64,000 bases of DNA from Spongiibacteraceae bacterium UBA5047 (GTDB lineage: Bacteria > Pseudomonadota > Gammaproteobacteria > Pseudomonadales > Spongiibacteraceae): assembly GCA_002415025.1 (NCBI GenBank), contig DIBR01000029.1:10087-74086 (forward strand). Direction: 5' to 3'. How positions within the stretch are numbered: position 1 is the first letter of the stretch; every line of letters begins with the position of its first letter. The notes under the pieces were generated by a model, which was not told the origin of the DNA, searched no databases, and saw nothing but the letters and a program-made list of their open reading frames with translations. This document shows positions 35,687 to 43,726 of this stretch, in pieces. The translations under genes and the position numbers were made by a program.

Positions 35687-35895
35687 AAATACTAACGGCG
35701 ATTCTTTGTGGCCTGATGCTGACCGGTTGCACTGTGAGCAAAGTTGAACCCTGGGACCGTCAATATCTGGCGAGGCCGGAAATGGCCTGGGATGCCGATG
35801 CCGCCAGCGCGGCGTACCAATCCCATGTGTACTTCAGTAAGGAAGCCAGTAACGGTGGCGCCAGTGCGGGGGCCGGTGGCTGTGGTTGCAACTAG
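35683..35895 (+). CDS. DUF4266 small lipoprotein
   Basis: 70-residue lipoprotein with lipobox LTGC (Cys16), a short middle part rich in aromatic residues (VEPWDRQYLARPEMAW, AAYQSHVYFSKEAS), a Gly/Ala linker and the C-terminal GGCGCN. The ATG overlaps the TlpA-like stop region by 4 bases, so translation is coupled. DUF4266 has no known function. The terminal CGC-type cysteine pair next to a thioredoxin gene suggests a metal- or thiol-related role (inference). Confidence 0.85.
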   Translation: MKILTAILCGLMLTGCTVSKVEPWDRQYLARPEMAWDADAASAAYQSHVYFSKEASNGGASAGAGGCGCN

Positions 35896-35953
35896 TCTGG
35901 CTATAGCTGCCACCAAATATATAGATGAATAACGAACAAGAATAGAGAGCCGC

Positions 35954-37159
35954 ATGGACAACAACAAAAAAGCGCAAAGTTCAGCCTTGCTGGCCCTCAC
36001 CGGTGCCGCGCTGGCCTTGCCCGGAATCGCCGGCAAGGCCCATGCTGCGGCCCCGGTGAGCGAGCCGGTGCTAAGCTATCACGCTACGCGTTACAGTGAA
36101 GCAAGATTGGATAGCGACAAGCATCTTGGCGGTGACAGCGAACGCTACGAAATTGACACCCATCAGCTGGGTTTTGCCAGCGCAATTGGCAAGCAAACCG
36201 ATATACAACTGGATTTGATGGTTGAGTCCATGAGCGGCGCGTCGCCCTGGTATGTGCAACCCGGCGCTAACAACGAGCCGGTGCAAGCCATGAGCGGCGC
36301 ATCTATCAAGGAAGAGCGGGTAGACCTGCAGTCGCGTTTCAATCGTTTTGTGAATACCGAAACCGTTGCGTCGCTGGTGCTCGGGTACTCCGACGAAGAT
36401 GATTACTCTGCCGCGAATATCGGATTTGAGTTTGAGAAAACGCTACCGCAAAACCAACTTACCGTAACGGCGGGTATGGGCTACAGCGATGACGAGCTGG
36501 AGCCAACACAAGGCACTACCGCTGTGAGTGTGACATCTGCAGAAAAAGATAGCCTCAGCGCTTTTGTGGGCCTTGGCTTTATACTCAATGCGCGCACAGC
36601 CGTGCAAACCAGCTTGAGCATCACCGACCAGGAGGGTTTTTTATCGGACCCCTACAAGCTGGCGTATATCGCGAGCCTGGCCAATCCGCTGGTATCGGAC
36701 AACCGCCCGAACGATCGTCGCCAGTGGGTGTGGCTAACAAAATTCAGACACTACGTGCCGTCCGTTAATGCGGCTGTTCATGCCGACTACCGATATTTTG
36801 ATGATGATTGGGATATCGAATCACACACTCTGGAATTGGGCTGGTATCAGAATTTGGGTAACACGCTCCGCGTTGATAGCGTGCTGCGTTATTACAGCCA
36901 AACCGCCGCGTATTTCTATGCCCCGTTTTATCTTTCACCGCGATCCGATGGCCTCGCCTCAAGCGACTATCGTTTGTCGCCCTATGGTGCGTTAAGCTTG
37001 CGCCTGCGTGTTGTAAAATCGCTTGGCCCCTGGCAGCTCAGCGCCCAATGGGAAGGTTATGAAGCGAAGGCCAGTCACTCTCTCAAAAAGGTTGATGTAG
37101 AAAGCCCGGGGTTGGTTGAATTCAATACCTTCTCCATAGGTTTTGATAGGGTGTTTTAG
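35954..37159 (+). CDS. DUF3570 outer-membrane-like protein with two SGAS motifs
   Basis: 401-residue exported protein (signal region MDNNKKAQSSALLALTGAALALP, cleavage perhaps near AHA). It is rich in alternating amphipathic strands and ends with an aromatic residue (SIGFDRVF), which looks like an outer-membrane beta-barrel. It carries ESMSGAS (91-97) and AMSGAS (112-117), each close to the [ST]GA[ST] core that ApbE enzymes use for covalent FMN attachment, but without the usual Asp. The apbE gene follows 61 bp downstream. The combination is suggestive, not proof. Function of DUF3570 is otherwise unknown. Confidence 0.82.
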   Translation: MDNNKKAQSSALLALTGAALALPGIAGKAHAAAPVSEPVLSYHATRYSEARLDSDKHLGGDSERYEIDTHQLGFASAIGKQTDIQLDLMVESMSGASPWYVQPGANNEPVQAMSGASIKEERVDLQSRFNRFVNTETVASLVLGYSDEDDYSAANIGFEFEKTLPQNQLTVTAGMGYSDDELEPTQGTTAVSVTSAEKDSLSAFVGLGFILNARTAVQTSLSITDQEGFLSDPYKLAYIASLANPLVSDNRPNDRRQWVWLTKFRHYVPSVNAAVHADYRYFDDDWDIESHTLELGWYQNLGNTLRVDSVLRYYSQTAAYFYAPFYLSPRSDGLASSDYRLSPYGALSLRLRVVKSLGPWQLSAQWEGYEAKASHSLKKVDVESPGLVEFNTFSIGFDRVF

Positions 37160-37220
37160 GTCGGTAAATTTAACCCGGCGCTGCTCGCATTGGCCTGTGC
37201 AATTGACATAGCATAGGCTG

Positions 37221-38159
37221 ATGACAAAACCCGATAGCCATTCGTCTGACCACGTTTATGAAAGTATCTCCTTTCATGCCATGGGCGGCCCCTGCGAACT
37301 CAAACTCTACGCCCCTACTCGCGGGGCAGTTCAGGCTGCGGCTGACGCGGCCATTGCTGAAGTGCAGCGCATTGAAAAATCCTACTCGCGCTACCGCGAC
37401 GACAGCATCATAAGCGCCATCAACAATGCTGCGGGCAAAAACTTTACTGCCGTTGACGAGGAAACCGCCGCGTTGCTTGATTACGCCCATGCCGCTTTTG
37501 AGCAAAGCGATGGTCTGTTTGATATCACCTCCGGCGTGTTGCGCGGCGCATGGGATTTCAAATCCGGAGTATTGCCTTCACAGAAAAGAGTGAGTGCTCT
37601 GCGGCAGAAAGTTGGCTGGCAAAAAGTTGAATGGAGGCCACCAAACATTCGCCTTCAGCAAGCCGGTATGGAGCTCGACTTTGGCGGTTTTGGTAAAGAG
37701 TACGCTGCCGACGCAGCAGCCAGAGTCTGTAAGGAACAGGGGATAGAACACGGTCTGGTTGAGTTGGGTGGAGATATTCATGTTATTGGCCCGCACCCCG
37801 ATGGTTCTCCCTGGCGGGTTGGCCTGCGCGACCCTCGCGAGCCTGAAAAGGCGATCCACATCATTAGTGTTCGTCAGGGAGGGCTCGCCAGCAGTGGTGA
37901 CTACGAGCGGTTTATGGTTGTAGAAGGCAGGCGCTACTGTCACATTCTTAACCCGACAACCGGCTGGCCTGTTACCGAAGCGCTTGCCGCCGTTAGTGTT
38001 TTGGCGCCGCTGTGTCTGATTGCAGGAACAGGCGCCACGGTAGCCATGCTAAAGGGAGAGCAGCGCGGTCAGGAATGGTTGGCGGCGCTGGGATTGCCGC
38101 ATATGTGGGTAACCTCAACAGGTGAGTTGGGTGGTAGTCTAGTGGCCGCCGGAAGATAG
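37221..38159 (+). CDS. apbE: FAD:protein FMN transferase (ApbE family)
   Basis: ApbE enzymes transfer FMN from FAD to a Ser/Thr of partner proteins, using Mg. The 312-residue protein has the family blocks FHAMGGPCELKLYA, IEKSYSRYRDDSIISAINNAAG, LDFGGFGKEYAADAAARVC (nucleotide/metal site), GGDIHVIGPHPDG and SSGDYERF followed by HILNPTTGWPV. No signal peptide or lipobox is seen, unlike most periplasmic ApbE proteins, so it could act in the cytoplasm or the true start lies elsewhere. Target is probably one of the upstream genes (inference). Confidence 0.9.
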   Translation: MTKPDSHSSDHVYESISFHAMGGPCELKLYAPTRGAVQAAADAAIAEVQRIEKSYSRYRDDSIISAINNAAGKNFTAVDEETAALLDYAHAAFEQSDGLFDITSGVLRGAWDFKSGVLPSQKRVSALRQKVGWQKVEWRPPNIRLQQAGMELDFGGFGKEYAADAAARVCKEQGIEHGLVELGGDIHVIGPHPDGSPWRVGLRDPREPEKAIHIISVRQGGLASSGDYERFMVVEGRRYCHILNPTTGWPVTEALAAVSVLAPLCLIAGTGATVAMLKGEQRGQEWLAALGLPHMWVTSTGELGGSLVAAGR

Positions 38160-38253
38160 TGTGGCAAATATAATTTGAAACGACCCAAAGCCCGGCACCG
38201 GGGGAAACGCTCTGCGTCTGTCGCAGTCCTTTTATACGCTACCAGGATAGTCT

Positions 38254-38736
38254 ATGGAAAATACGGTCAAAATCGTCCTCACGATTATAGCGCTGACGCT
38301 CGCCGGATGTAGCGTAACCAAAACTGCACAACCCGGCGATGAATTTGGTCTTGATCATGCGATTACCGAACGGATGCGGGATGCGTTGTTGGGGCGCTGG
38401 TGCGGCGAGAAAATTTATTCGGACGGCACCGTCCAGAGATGGACAGTACTGAGACTCCGTGACGGCGCATATAAAGTGGATTTCTACACCATCGACGCAG
38501 ATGGGAAAGAAGAAAGATGGGGCGAGTACGGGCTGTGGGGCGTAAGGGCTCCGATCTATTTCACTGCAATGAGGGGCTTCATTAAGGAGGCTCGGGCAAG
38601 GGAAGCGGATACAACGAATGCTTTGTTTTATGACGCATATAAAGTCGTCGAGCTGAACGAAGAAGTTTTTACATACAAAAGTTATACGTCGGGTAATACG
38701 TTTACTTTGACCCGCGAATGCGGTGAAGGTATATAG
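38254..38736 (+). CDS. Small lipoprotein of unknown function
   Basis: 160 residues with signal MENTVKIVLTIIALTLAGC (lipobox LAGC, Cys19). The rest, from about 40, has a beta-rich pattern (WCGEKIYSDGTVQRWTVLRLRDGAYKVDFYTIDADGKEERWGEYGLWG) that looks like a lipocalin-like or YcgR-type fold, but I do not recognise the family. A single Cys pair (Cys50, Cys157) is present. It is isolated on the plus strand. Confidence 0.75.
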   Translation: MENTVKIVLTIIALTLAGCSVTKTAQPGDEFGLDHAITERMRDALLGRWCGEKIYSDGTVQRWTVLRLRDGAYKVDFYTIDADGKEERWGEYGLWGVRAPIYFTAMRGFIKEARAREADTTNALFYDAYKVVELNEEVFTYKSYTSGNTFTLTRECGEGI

Positions 38737-39007
38737 CCGGAAGAAAGCAGACTGTCGCTTCCGCCAGCGTATCCGCATTGATATCAAGTAGAGACACAAG
38801 TATGAGCCCAAAAGCCGGACTGCAACCTTTAATCGTAGACCCCGATGAAGGGCGCACTTACCCTATGGGGAGAATGTCTGCGGTTTTGAAAATTCTATTC
38901 CTGGCATTGTGAGTTATTTCAAGGAAAATCCATTGGGTGATTCAATAAAGAGCGCTTAACTGTGCTTGTGATCACCGATATCTATAGGCCCCCGGAGCAC
39001 TATAACA
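38737..39007. other. Intergenic region with a decayed cupin gene
   Basis: 271-bp spacer. Apart from the gene remnant at 38802-38959 it holds no recognisable feature. The GST gene begins at its right end. Confidence 0.5.
38802..38959 (+). pseudogene. Cupin-domain protein remnant with internal deletion
   Basis: The first 32 codons from the ATG at 38802 read MSPKAGLQPLIVDPDEGRTY and PMGRMSAVLK, then hit a stop. In a second frame from about 38903 the sequence reads GIVSYFKENPLGDSIKSA and stops at 38959. Both parts match the beginning (VDPDEGRTYPMGRMSAVFK) and end (MPGIVxWFxENPxGD) of small cupin proteins as I remember them. The roughly 80 middle residues holding the metal site are missing and the frame is broken. 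It is therefore a deletion-derived pseudogene, not a functional gene. Confidence 0.6.
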
Positions 39008-39931
39008 ATGAATACAACGATGATTTTGCATCACTATGACAACTCTCCCTATGCCGAGAAGATCCGCTTGATGTTCGGGTTGACCAAGGCTCACTGGTAT
39101 TCTTTGGTCTCGCCGGTTCAGCCGCCTAGGCCAAACCTCGACCCCTTGACGGGTGGCTACCGCCGGATTCCCGTAGCGCAGATTGGCGCAGATATTTTTT
39201 GCGACTCGGCGCTGATCACTCGTGAGATTGCTGCAATGATGCAGTGCCCGGCGCTTGATCCGACCCTGATTGAAGCCGAGGCCACGGCGCTGATGGACAA
39301 GGCCGAGAAGGAGGTCTTCTTTGCAGCGATTGGTGCGGTAGCACCCATGCGCTTGCTCGGCACAATGCTTCTGGCGTTCGGCCCCCTTGGCATGTATCGC
39401 TTTGTGAAAGACAGAGCGGGTTTGTTGAAGGGCGGCACGGTGCGCCCGCCCCAGGGAGGCGATGCCAAGGTAGTGTTGGATTCTTTTCTCGCCTCGCTGG
39501 AATCCAGATTGGAGCAGTGCGCATGGGTTGGCGGTGACGCGGCCTCCGTTGCCGATTTCGCTACCTATCATCCGCTCTGGCTTTACGTTAACTGCAATAG
39601 GCGCCCGCTAAAGGCAGGCCCGAAAGTCGAAGAGTGGTATAGGCGTGTTGCCGACATGGGTTACGGCCAGCGCGAAGAGATTACACAGGATAAAGCGTTT
39701 GGCGCAGCGCGGGAGAGCGATCCTCGCGCGCTGCCCGCGAGTGTGGACAACGCGCCGGTGCCAATTGGCGCTGCAGTTGAAGTGGGGCCGTCCGACTATG
39801 GCGTTCTGCCTGTGGCAGGTTCTCTTGCCGCTATTACGGAAGATCGAATCATCCTTGCACGCGATACCGCGGAATTTGGGTTATTACATGTTCATTTTCC
39901 GCGCGCGGGTTATTCACTTTTCCAAAAGTAA
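39008..39931 (+). CDS. Glutathione S-transferase family protein
   Basis: 307-residue cytosolic protein with an N-terminal thioredoxin-fold GST domain (MILHHYDNSPYAEKIRLMFGLTKAHW, substrate site PYAEK; cis-Pro in RRIPVAQIGADIFCDSALITREI) and an all-alpha C-terminal domain. An extra roughly 75-residue tail (from about DNAPVPIGAAVEVGPSDYG) is not part of classical GSTs and contains beta strands. Reaction and substrate cannot be inferred; its neighbour is another GST. Start chosen at ATG 39008; a Met follows at residue 5. Confidence 0.82.
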   Translation: MNTTMILHHYDNSPYAEKIRLMFGLTKAHWYSLVSPVQPPRPNLDPLTGGYRRIPVAQIGADIFCDSALITREIAAMMQCPALDPTLIEAEATALMDKAEKEVFFAAIGAVAPMRLLGTMLLAFGPLGMYRFVKDRAGLLKGGTVRPPQGGDAKVVLDSFLASLESRLEQCAWVGGDAASVADFATYHPLWLYVNCNRRPLKAGPKVEEWYRRVADMGYGQREEITQDKAFGAARESDPRALPASVDNAPVPIGAAVEVGPSDYGVLPVAGSLAAITEDRIILARDTAEFGLLHVHFPRAGYSLFQK

Positions 39932-39995
39932 ATGACCCCCCTGTATCGCCCAGTCTTCTTTACCGTACGAGCATGCTCGTGTATCGGGAGCAAAA

Positions 39996-40646
39996 ATGTC
40001 TGACTATATTCTTACTACTTTTGATTGGGTTCCCGAGGTGCCGCGTGGCTATGTACGTGATCTGCGCGTACGCTGGGCTTTGGAAGAGGCGGGCTTACCC
40101 TATCGCGTTGAGAGTACGCCATTCAGGAACCGGAACGCCGGGCATTTTTCCCGGCAGCCCTTTGGTCAGGTGCCATGGCTGGCTGATGGAGATACAAAGG
40201 TATTTGAGAGCGGCGCGATTCTGCTCTATCTGGCAGAGCGCAGTGAGGCGCTAATGCCGGTCGATGCGGCAGGGCGCAGCAAAGTAGTTGAGTGGGTGTT
40301 TGCCGCGCTTAATTCTGTGGAAATGGCCAGCCTGCCCTGGTCTATTTTTATTTTCTCGGAAGATACTGTAGACACTCCCGGCCGCCGAAATCTGGATGCA
40401 TTTCTGAGTGCCCGCCTCCAGCATATGAACGAGGTGCTTGCAGGATGCGACTGGCTGGCAGGAGAGTTTTCCATTGCCGACATACTTATGGCGGATGTGC
40501 TGCGTCTGGTTGATCGCTTTGATGGCCTGGCAGACTATCCTGCCTGTCGTGAATACATTCAACGCGCTACAGGTCGCCCGGCCTTTGTAAAGGCTCACGC
40601 CGACCAGATGGCTTTTTATGCGGAATCCGACAAGAATATTTCATGA
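39996..40646 (+). CDS. Glutathione S-transferase family protein
   Basis: 216 residues, the classical GST size. The thioredoxin-fold half shows VPRGYVRDLRVRWALEEAGLPYRVES and the cis-Pro motif PFGQVPWLADGDTKVFESGAILLYLAERS. The C-terminal half shows LAGEFSIADILMADVLRLVD. Likely detoxification or a glutathione-dependent reaction. The next gene overlaps by 4 bases (ATGA), so the two are co-translated. Substrate unknown. Confidence 0.88.
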   Translation: MSDYILTTFDWVPEVPRGYVRDLRVRWALEEAGLPYRVESTPFRNRNAGHFSRQPFGQVPWLADGDTKVFESGAILLYLAERSEALMPVDAAGRSKVVEWVFAALNSVEMASLPWSIFIFSEDTVDTPGRRNLDAFLSARLQHMNEVLAGCDWLAGEFSIADILMADVLRLVDRFDGLADYPACREYIQRATGRPAFVKAHADQMAFYAESDKNIS

Positions 40647-40990
40647 AAAAATCTGATAAAAAAACTGACAACGCGATCCGTGAAGCACTTACCCGGGTAT
40701 GTGAGCAAGCGCTGGAGCACGTCGTCGATTTTCAGTGGATAACCCACACCGTTAACTACAACAGTTTCCCCGGGTCTTTGTCGGTGGTTTGTGTTTTTGA
40801 GACGGATGAAGGTTTGGCGTTGGCCATCAGCAGGGGAGATGACGACATGCTGCGTGGCCTGATACAGGACCAGTTGTCAGCCAGCGGAATTCAGATCAGC
40901 GATATTCGCCAGCGAGTGCGCTTTGATACCGAGGAAGCCTGCCTGAGAAACAACAGCGGCCGCTGGGGAGAGCGCCTCCGGCAGCATTAG
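40643..40990 (+). CDS. Conserved small protein, often mislabelled Fis-family regulator
   Basis: 115 residues with ATGA overlap to the GST gene. The sequence KKTDNAIREALTRVCEQALEHVVDFQWITHTVNYNSFPGSLSVVCVF resembles a gammaproteobacterial family of unknown function that databases often tag Fis family, without a clear helix-turn-helix here. No signal peptide, no Cys motif. No function is proposed beyond the likely co-expression with the GST. Confidence 0.7.
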   Translation: MKKSDKKTDNAIREALTRVCEQALEHVVDFQWITHTVNYNSFPGSLSVVCVFETDEGLALAISRGDDDMLRGLIQDQLSASGIQISDIRQRVRFDTEEACLRNNSGRWGERLRQH

Positions 40991-41027
40991 GCAGGCTCCA
41001 CTCTGTTGTGCGATAGGGTGGGGTCGT

Positions 41028-43043
41028 CTAGCTGCCGCTTGCGTCGTCGGCTTCGGCATACAATGCCGGGCCAATCACGGAATATTTCTCTTCATTAAGC
41101 GCGTTGCAGCTTGATTGCACGCTAAGTGACTTGCAGCTGCCTAGCTTCATACCGTACACCACGCCGAAAGCCAGCACATTTTTGATGTACTCGCGGGTTT
41201 CTCCGTAGGGCAAATTTTCAATCCAGATGTCTGCTGGAATAGCTTCCTTCTGGCGGGCGAGTACACGCTTAACCCGTTCGGGCCCGGCGTTGTATGCTGC
41301 GGTCGCGAGTATATGGTTGCCGCTGAACTGCTCCAGTAGATAACCCAGGTAAAAACTGCCCATTTCTATGTTCGCTTTCGGCGTGTGCAGATCTTCAAGA
41401 GAGGGGTTAGGCCTGCCCATCTTCTGTGAAACGTAACGCGCTGTTGATGGCATCAGCTGCATTACACCCCGGGCACCCACACGTGATTGCGCGTGTTCGG
41501 CAAAGGCACTTTCCTGCCGCGCTATGGCGTAGGCCCAGTTCAGGTCGATATTGCTGGCCTCGGCGTTACTTTTAAAAGTTGTTTTAAATGCAAGCGGAAA
41601 ACGCAACTCCAGATCGTCCCATTCGCGGGCGCGTATTGCTGTTGCGATTGCAGCGTGAGACCAGCCCCAGTTGAGCGCCAGTTGCGCAGCGGCAACTTGT
41701 TCTTCCTTGCTGAGCGTCCGGGTTGCACGGCGCCATTCGGTATTGGCGTTACGGACCAGACCGTGCCAATAAAGTTCTCTGGCGCGCTGCACATCGGTAC
41801 GCTGGGCAATGCCGTCGAGCAACTCAAGGTTGACGGTGCGCCTGGCGCCAAGTTGATAGTCCTGATTGAGCATATCGGCGGCAAGAAAACTGTAGTAACC
41901 GCGCTCGGATGCAAGTTGCTGCAGGGTTGTTTTTGCCTCGGGCGTCATGCCCTTGTTAATTTCTATGTTCGCGCGGGTTCGCCAGTACTGCCAGTCAGAT
42001 TTACTGCTCATCTTCGGTGGAAGCGCGTTGATAAAATACAGCGCGCTTTTCCAATCCCTGTCTTTGAGCGCCAGACGTACGCGCCATTCGGTGAGGTAGG
42101 GATCTTCAAAGTTGCGGTCATTGGCGTTAAGCCAGTCGCGCACGAAATCTTCACCGCTGGCGATAGCCTCACGGGCAAAACTGTCGCGTAAATCAAACTG
42201 CTCCTTGTCCGAGAATTGAAAGCGGCGTTCCAGTTGGTGCCACAGCGTGTTGCTGGATTCAAAATCGACGGCGGCAAGGCGCTTCAGCGTATGCAGTACC
42301 AGATCACGGTTGAAGTCGTTAACCTCTAGCTGAAAGCCGTTCTGGTAAAGCTGCTCGGGGTGTGTCAACAGTGCCTGAAGGTGTTCGGTATCCGGAATGC
42401 TGCGCAGTAGGTATTTGGCGAGCCCGCTCTGACCTTCGTTGAGCGCGAGACGAGCGCGAATCCAGTGCATTTGTTGGGCGTCGGCCGTCGGCAGCGCGCC
42501 CAGCCACTGTTCCAAAACCTTGTCGCATTTGTCAGGTAGTGATTGTCCGGTTTGCCAGAGAGACTGGGTCTCCTTATTTGCCTCGGTGTTGCGGTTGGTG
42601 GCGCGCAGGGCGGTAATGTATTCACAGCGCATGCCGCGCGGCGCCTTGCCGTTGGCATAGCGAATAAAGGTGTCCCATTCGCCGTTGTTGATCAGGCGCG
42701 TAAGCCAGGCGCGCTTCATATAACTGCCTGCTATTTCGGCGCTGTAACGGTTCAGGTAAAGGTCGGCTTCAGCCGGTGACAACTCGTATATCCTGGCCTT
42801 AAAAAGCTGTAGTTCAAGGTAGGGGATCAGAACATAGTCTTCGAGCAGTGGAATGGCTTGCCTGGCTTCTTCCAGACGCCCTTCTTTCACGTTCTCGACG
42901 GCAGTACGGAATAGTTCGCGCTTGAGATCAAGAGGAGAGGTGGCTGTGCTTTGACTGCTGGCACAGGCGGCCAGACTGCCGAGCAGGACTGCGATCAGGC
43001 TGATTGTTTTGTAGCGGCCGAGTTGCTGCCAGCGAAGTGTCAT
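41028..43043 (-). CDS. slt: Soluble lytic murein transglycosylase
   Basis: Periplasmic enzyme that cuts peptidoglycan between MurNAc and GlcNAc leaving a 1,6-anhydro end. 671 residues with an N-terminal export signal ending in LAACASSQ, possibly a lipoprotein (lipobox LAAC). The N-terminal part is an alpha-helical superhelix of the Slt70 U/L domains. The catalytic SLT domain has IARQESAFAEHAQSRVGARGVMQLMP with the catalytic Glu511 and the AYNAGPERVKRVLA motif. It stands convergent with the small gene at 40990, only 38 bp away. Confidence 0.92.
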   Translation of the reverse strand: MTLRWQQLGRYKTISLIAVLLGSLAACASSQSTATSPLDLKRELFRTAVENVKEGRLEEARQAIPLLEDYVLIPYLELQLFKARIYELSPAEADLYLNRYSAEIAGSYMKRAWLTRLINNGEWDTFIRYANGKAPRGMRCEYITALRATNRNTEANKETQSLWQTGQSLPDKCDKVLEQWLGALPTADAQQMHWIRARLALNEGQSGLAKYLLRSIPDTEHLQALLTHPEQLYQNGFQLEVNDFNRDLVLHTLKRLAAVDFESSNTLWHQLERRFQFSDKEQFDLRDSFAREAIASGEDFVRDWLNANDRNFEDPYLTEWRVRLALKDRDWKSALYFINALPPKMSSKSDWQYWRTRANIEINKGMTPEAKTTLQQLASERGYYSFLAADMLNQDYQLGARRTVNLELLDGIAQRTDVQRARELYWHGLVRNANTEWRRATRTLSKEEQVAAAQLALNWGWSHAAIATAIRAREWDDLELRFPLAFKTTFKSNAEASNIDLNWAYAIARQESAFAEHAQSRVGARGVMQLMPSTARYVSQKMGRPNPSLEDLHTPKANIEMGSFYLGYLLEQFSGNHILATAAYNAGPERVKRVLARQKEAIPADIWIENLPYGETREYIKNVLAFGVVYGMKLGSCKSLSVQSSCNALNEEKYSVIGPALYAEADDASGS

Positions 43044-43153
43044 GCGTTGCCCCTCTGGGGCCGAAAAGCTGCGAGATTGCAGCTGCGGCCGTTTTTATGC
43101 AGAGATGACTATAGGCTCTTGCTCCGAGTGACTCAACTCCAGGGCACCTCTGA

Positions 43154-43184
43154 TTCATATAAGAGCTGCAAAATTCCTTATAAT
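43154..43184 (+). promoter_or_regulatory. Probable sigma-70 promoter of the YnfA gene
   Basis: A perfect -10 TATAAT (43179-43184) lies 45 bp before the ATG at 43229. A TTCATA (43154-43159) is the nearest -35-like hexamer, 19 bp upstream of the -10, which is a slightly long spacer. Confidence 0.45.
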
Positions 43185-43228
43185 CTTGACGTAGTGATCA
43201 TTCCATAAATCCGGGCTAGCGGGGCGAT

Positions 43229-43561
43229 ATGTTTGAGCTGAAAACGATAGGTCTTTTTGCCATAACGGCGATAGCCGAAATACTGGGGTGTTATTTACCG
43301 TATTTATGGCTCAAACAGGGTAAAAGCATCTGGTTGCTGGTTCCCGCTGCGGCCAGCCTGTCGCTTTTTGTCTGGCTTTTGTCCCTGCACCCCACTGCCG
43401 CAGGCAGGGTGTATGCCGCTTATGGCGGTGTGTACGTTATGGTGGCGGTGCTTTGGCTGTGGGGTGTGGACGGCATTAAACCAACTTCCTGGGATTTACT
43501 GGGAGCCTCGGTTGCCTGCCTTGGCATGGCGATTATTATGTTTGCACCGAAAAATGCTTAG
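43229..43561 (+). CDS. ynfA: YnfA family (UPF0060) inner-membrane protein
   Basis: 110 residues, four predicted transmembrane helices, typical of UPF0060 (108 residues in E. coli). Family motifs are AITAIAEILGCYLPYLWLKQGKSIW, AAYGGVYVMVAVLWLWGVDG and TSWDLLGASVACLGMAIIM. UPF0060/YnfA proteins resemble half-size SMR-type small multidrug transporters (family knowledge), but substrate and role here are unknown. It is followed by the second RoxA-like gene after 165 bp. Confidence 0.9.
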   Translation: MFELKTIGLFAITAIAEILGCYLPYLWLKQGKSIWLLVPAAASLSLFVWLLSLHPTAAGRVYAAYGGVYVMVAVLWLWGVDGIKPTSWDLLGASVACLGMAIIMFAPKNA

Positions 43562-43726
43562 TTGCCGCTCAGGCATGCAGCACAGTCTTTGATTTTGCGC
43601 CTCACGCCATGTTGTGGTTGCCGGGGACATTGCCTGAATAGAGATCAGCGGCCATATTGGAGGCTACAGATTTCGCCTGCCTCACGCAGATATGAAGGGG
43701 CATGCCAGCGTAACCAGAGGCAAACG

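Noticed and set aside
41487..42191. 234-aa plus-strand ORF opposite slt
   Set aside because: Shadow of slt, whose minus-strand product has all catalytic motifs.
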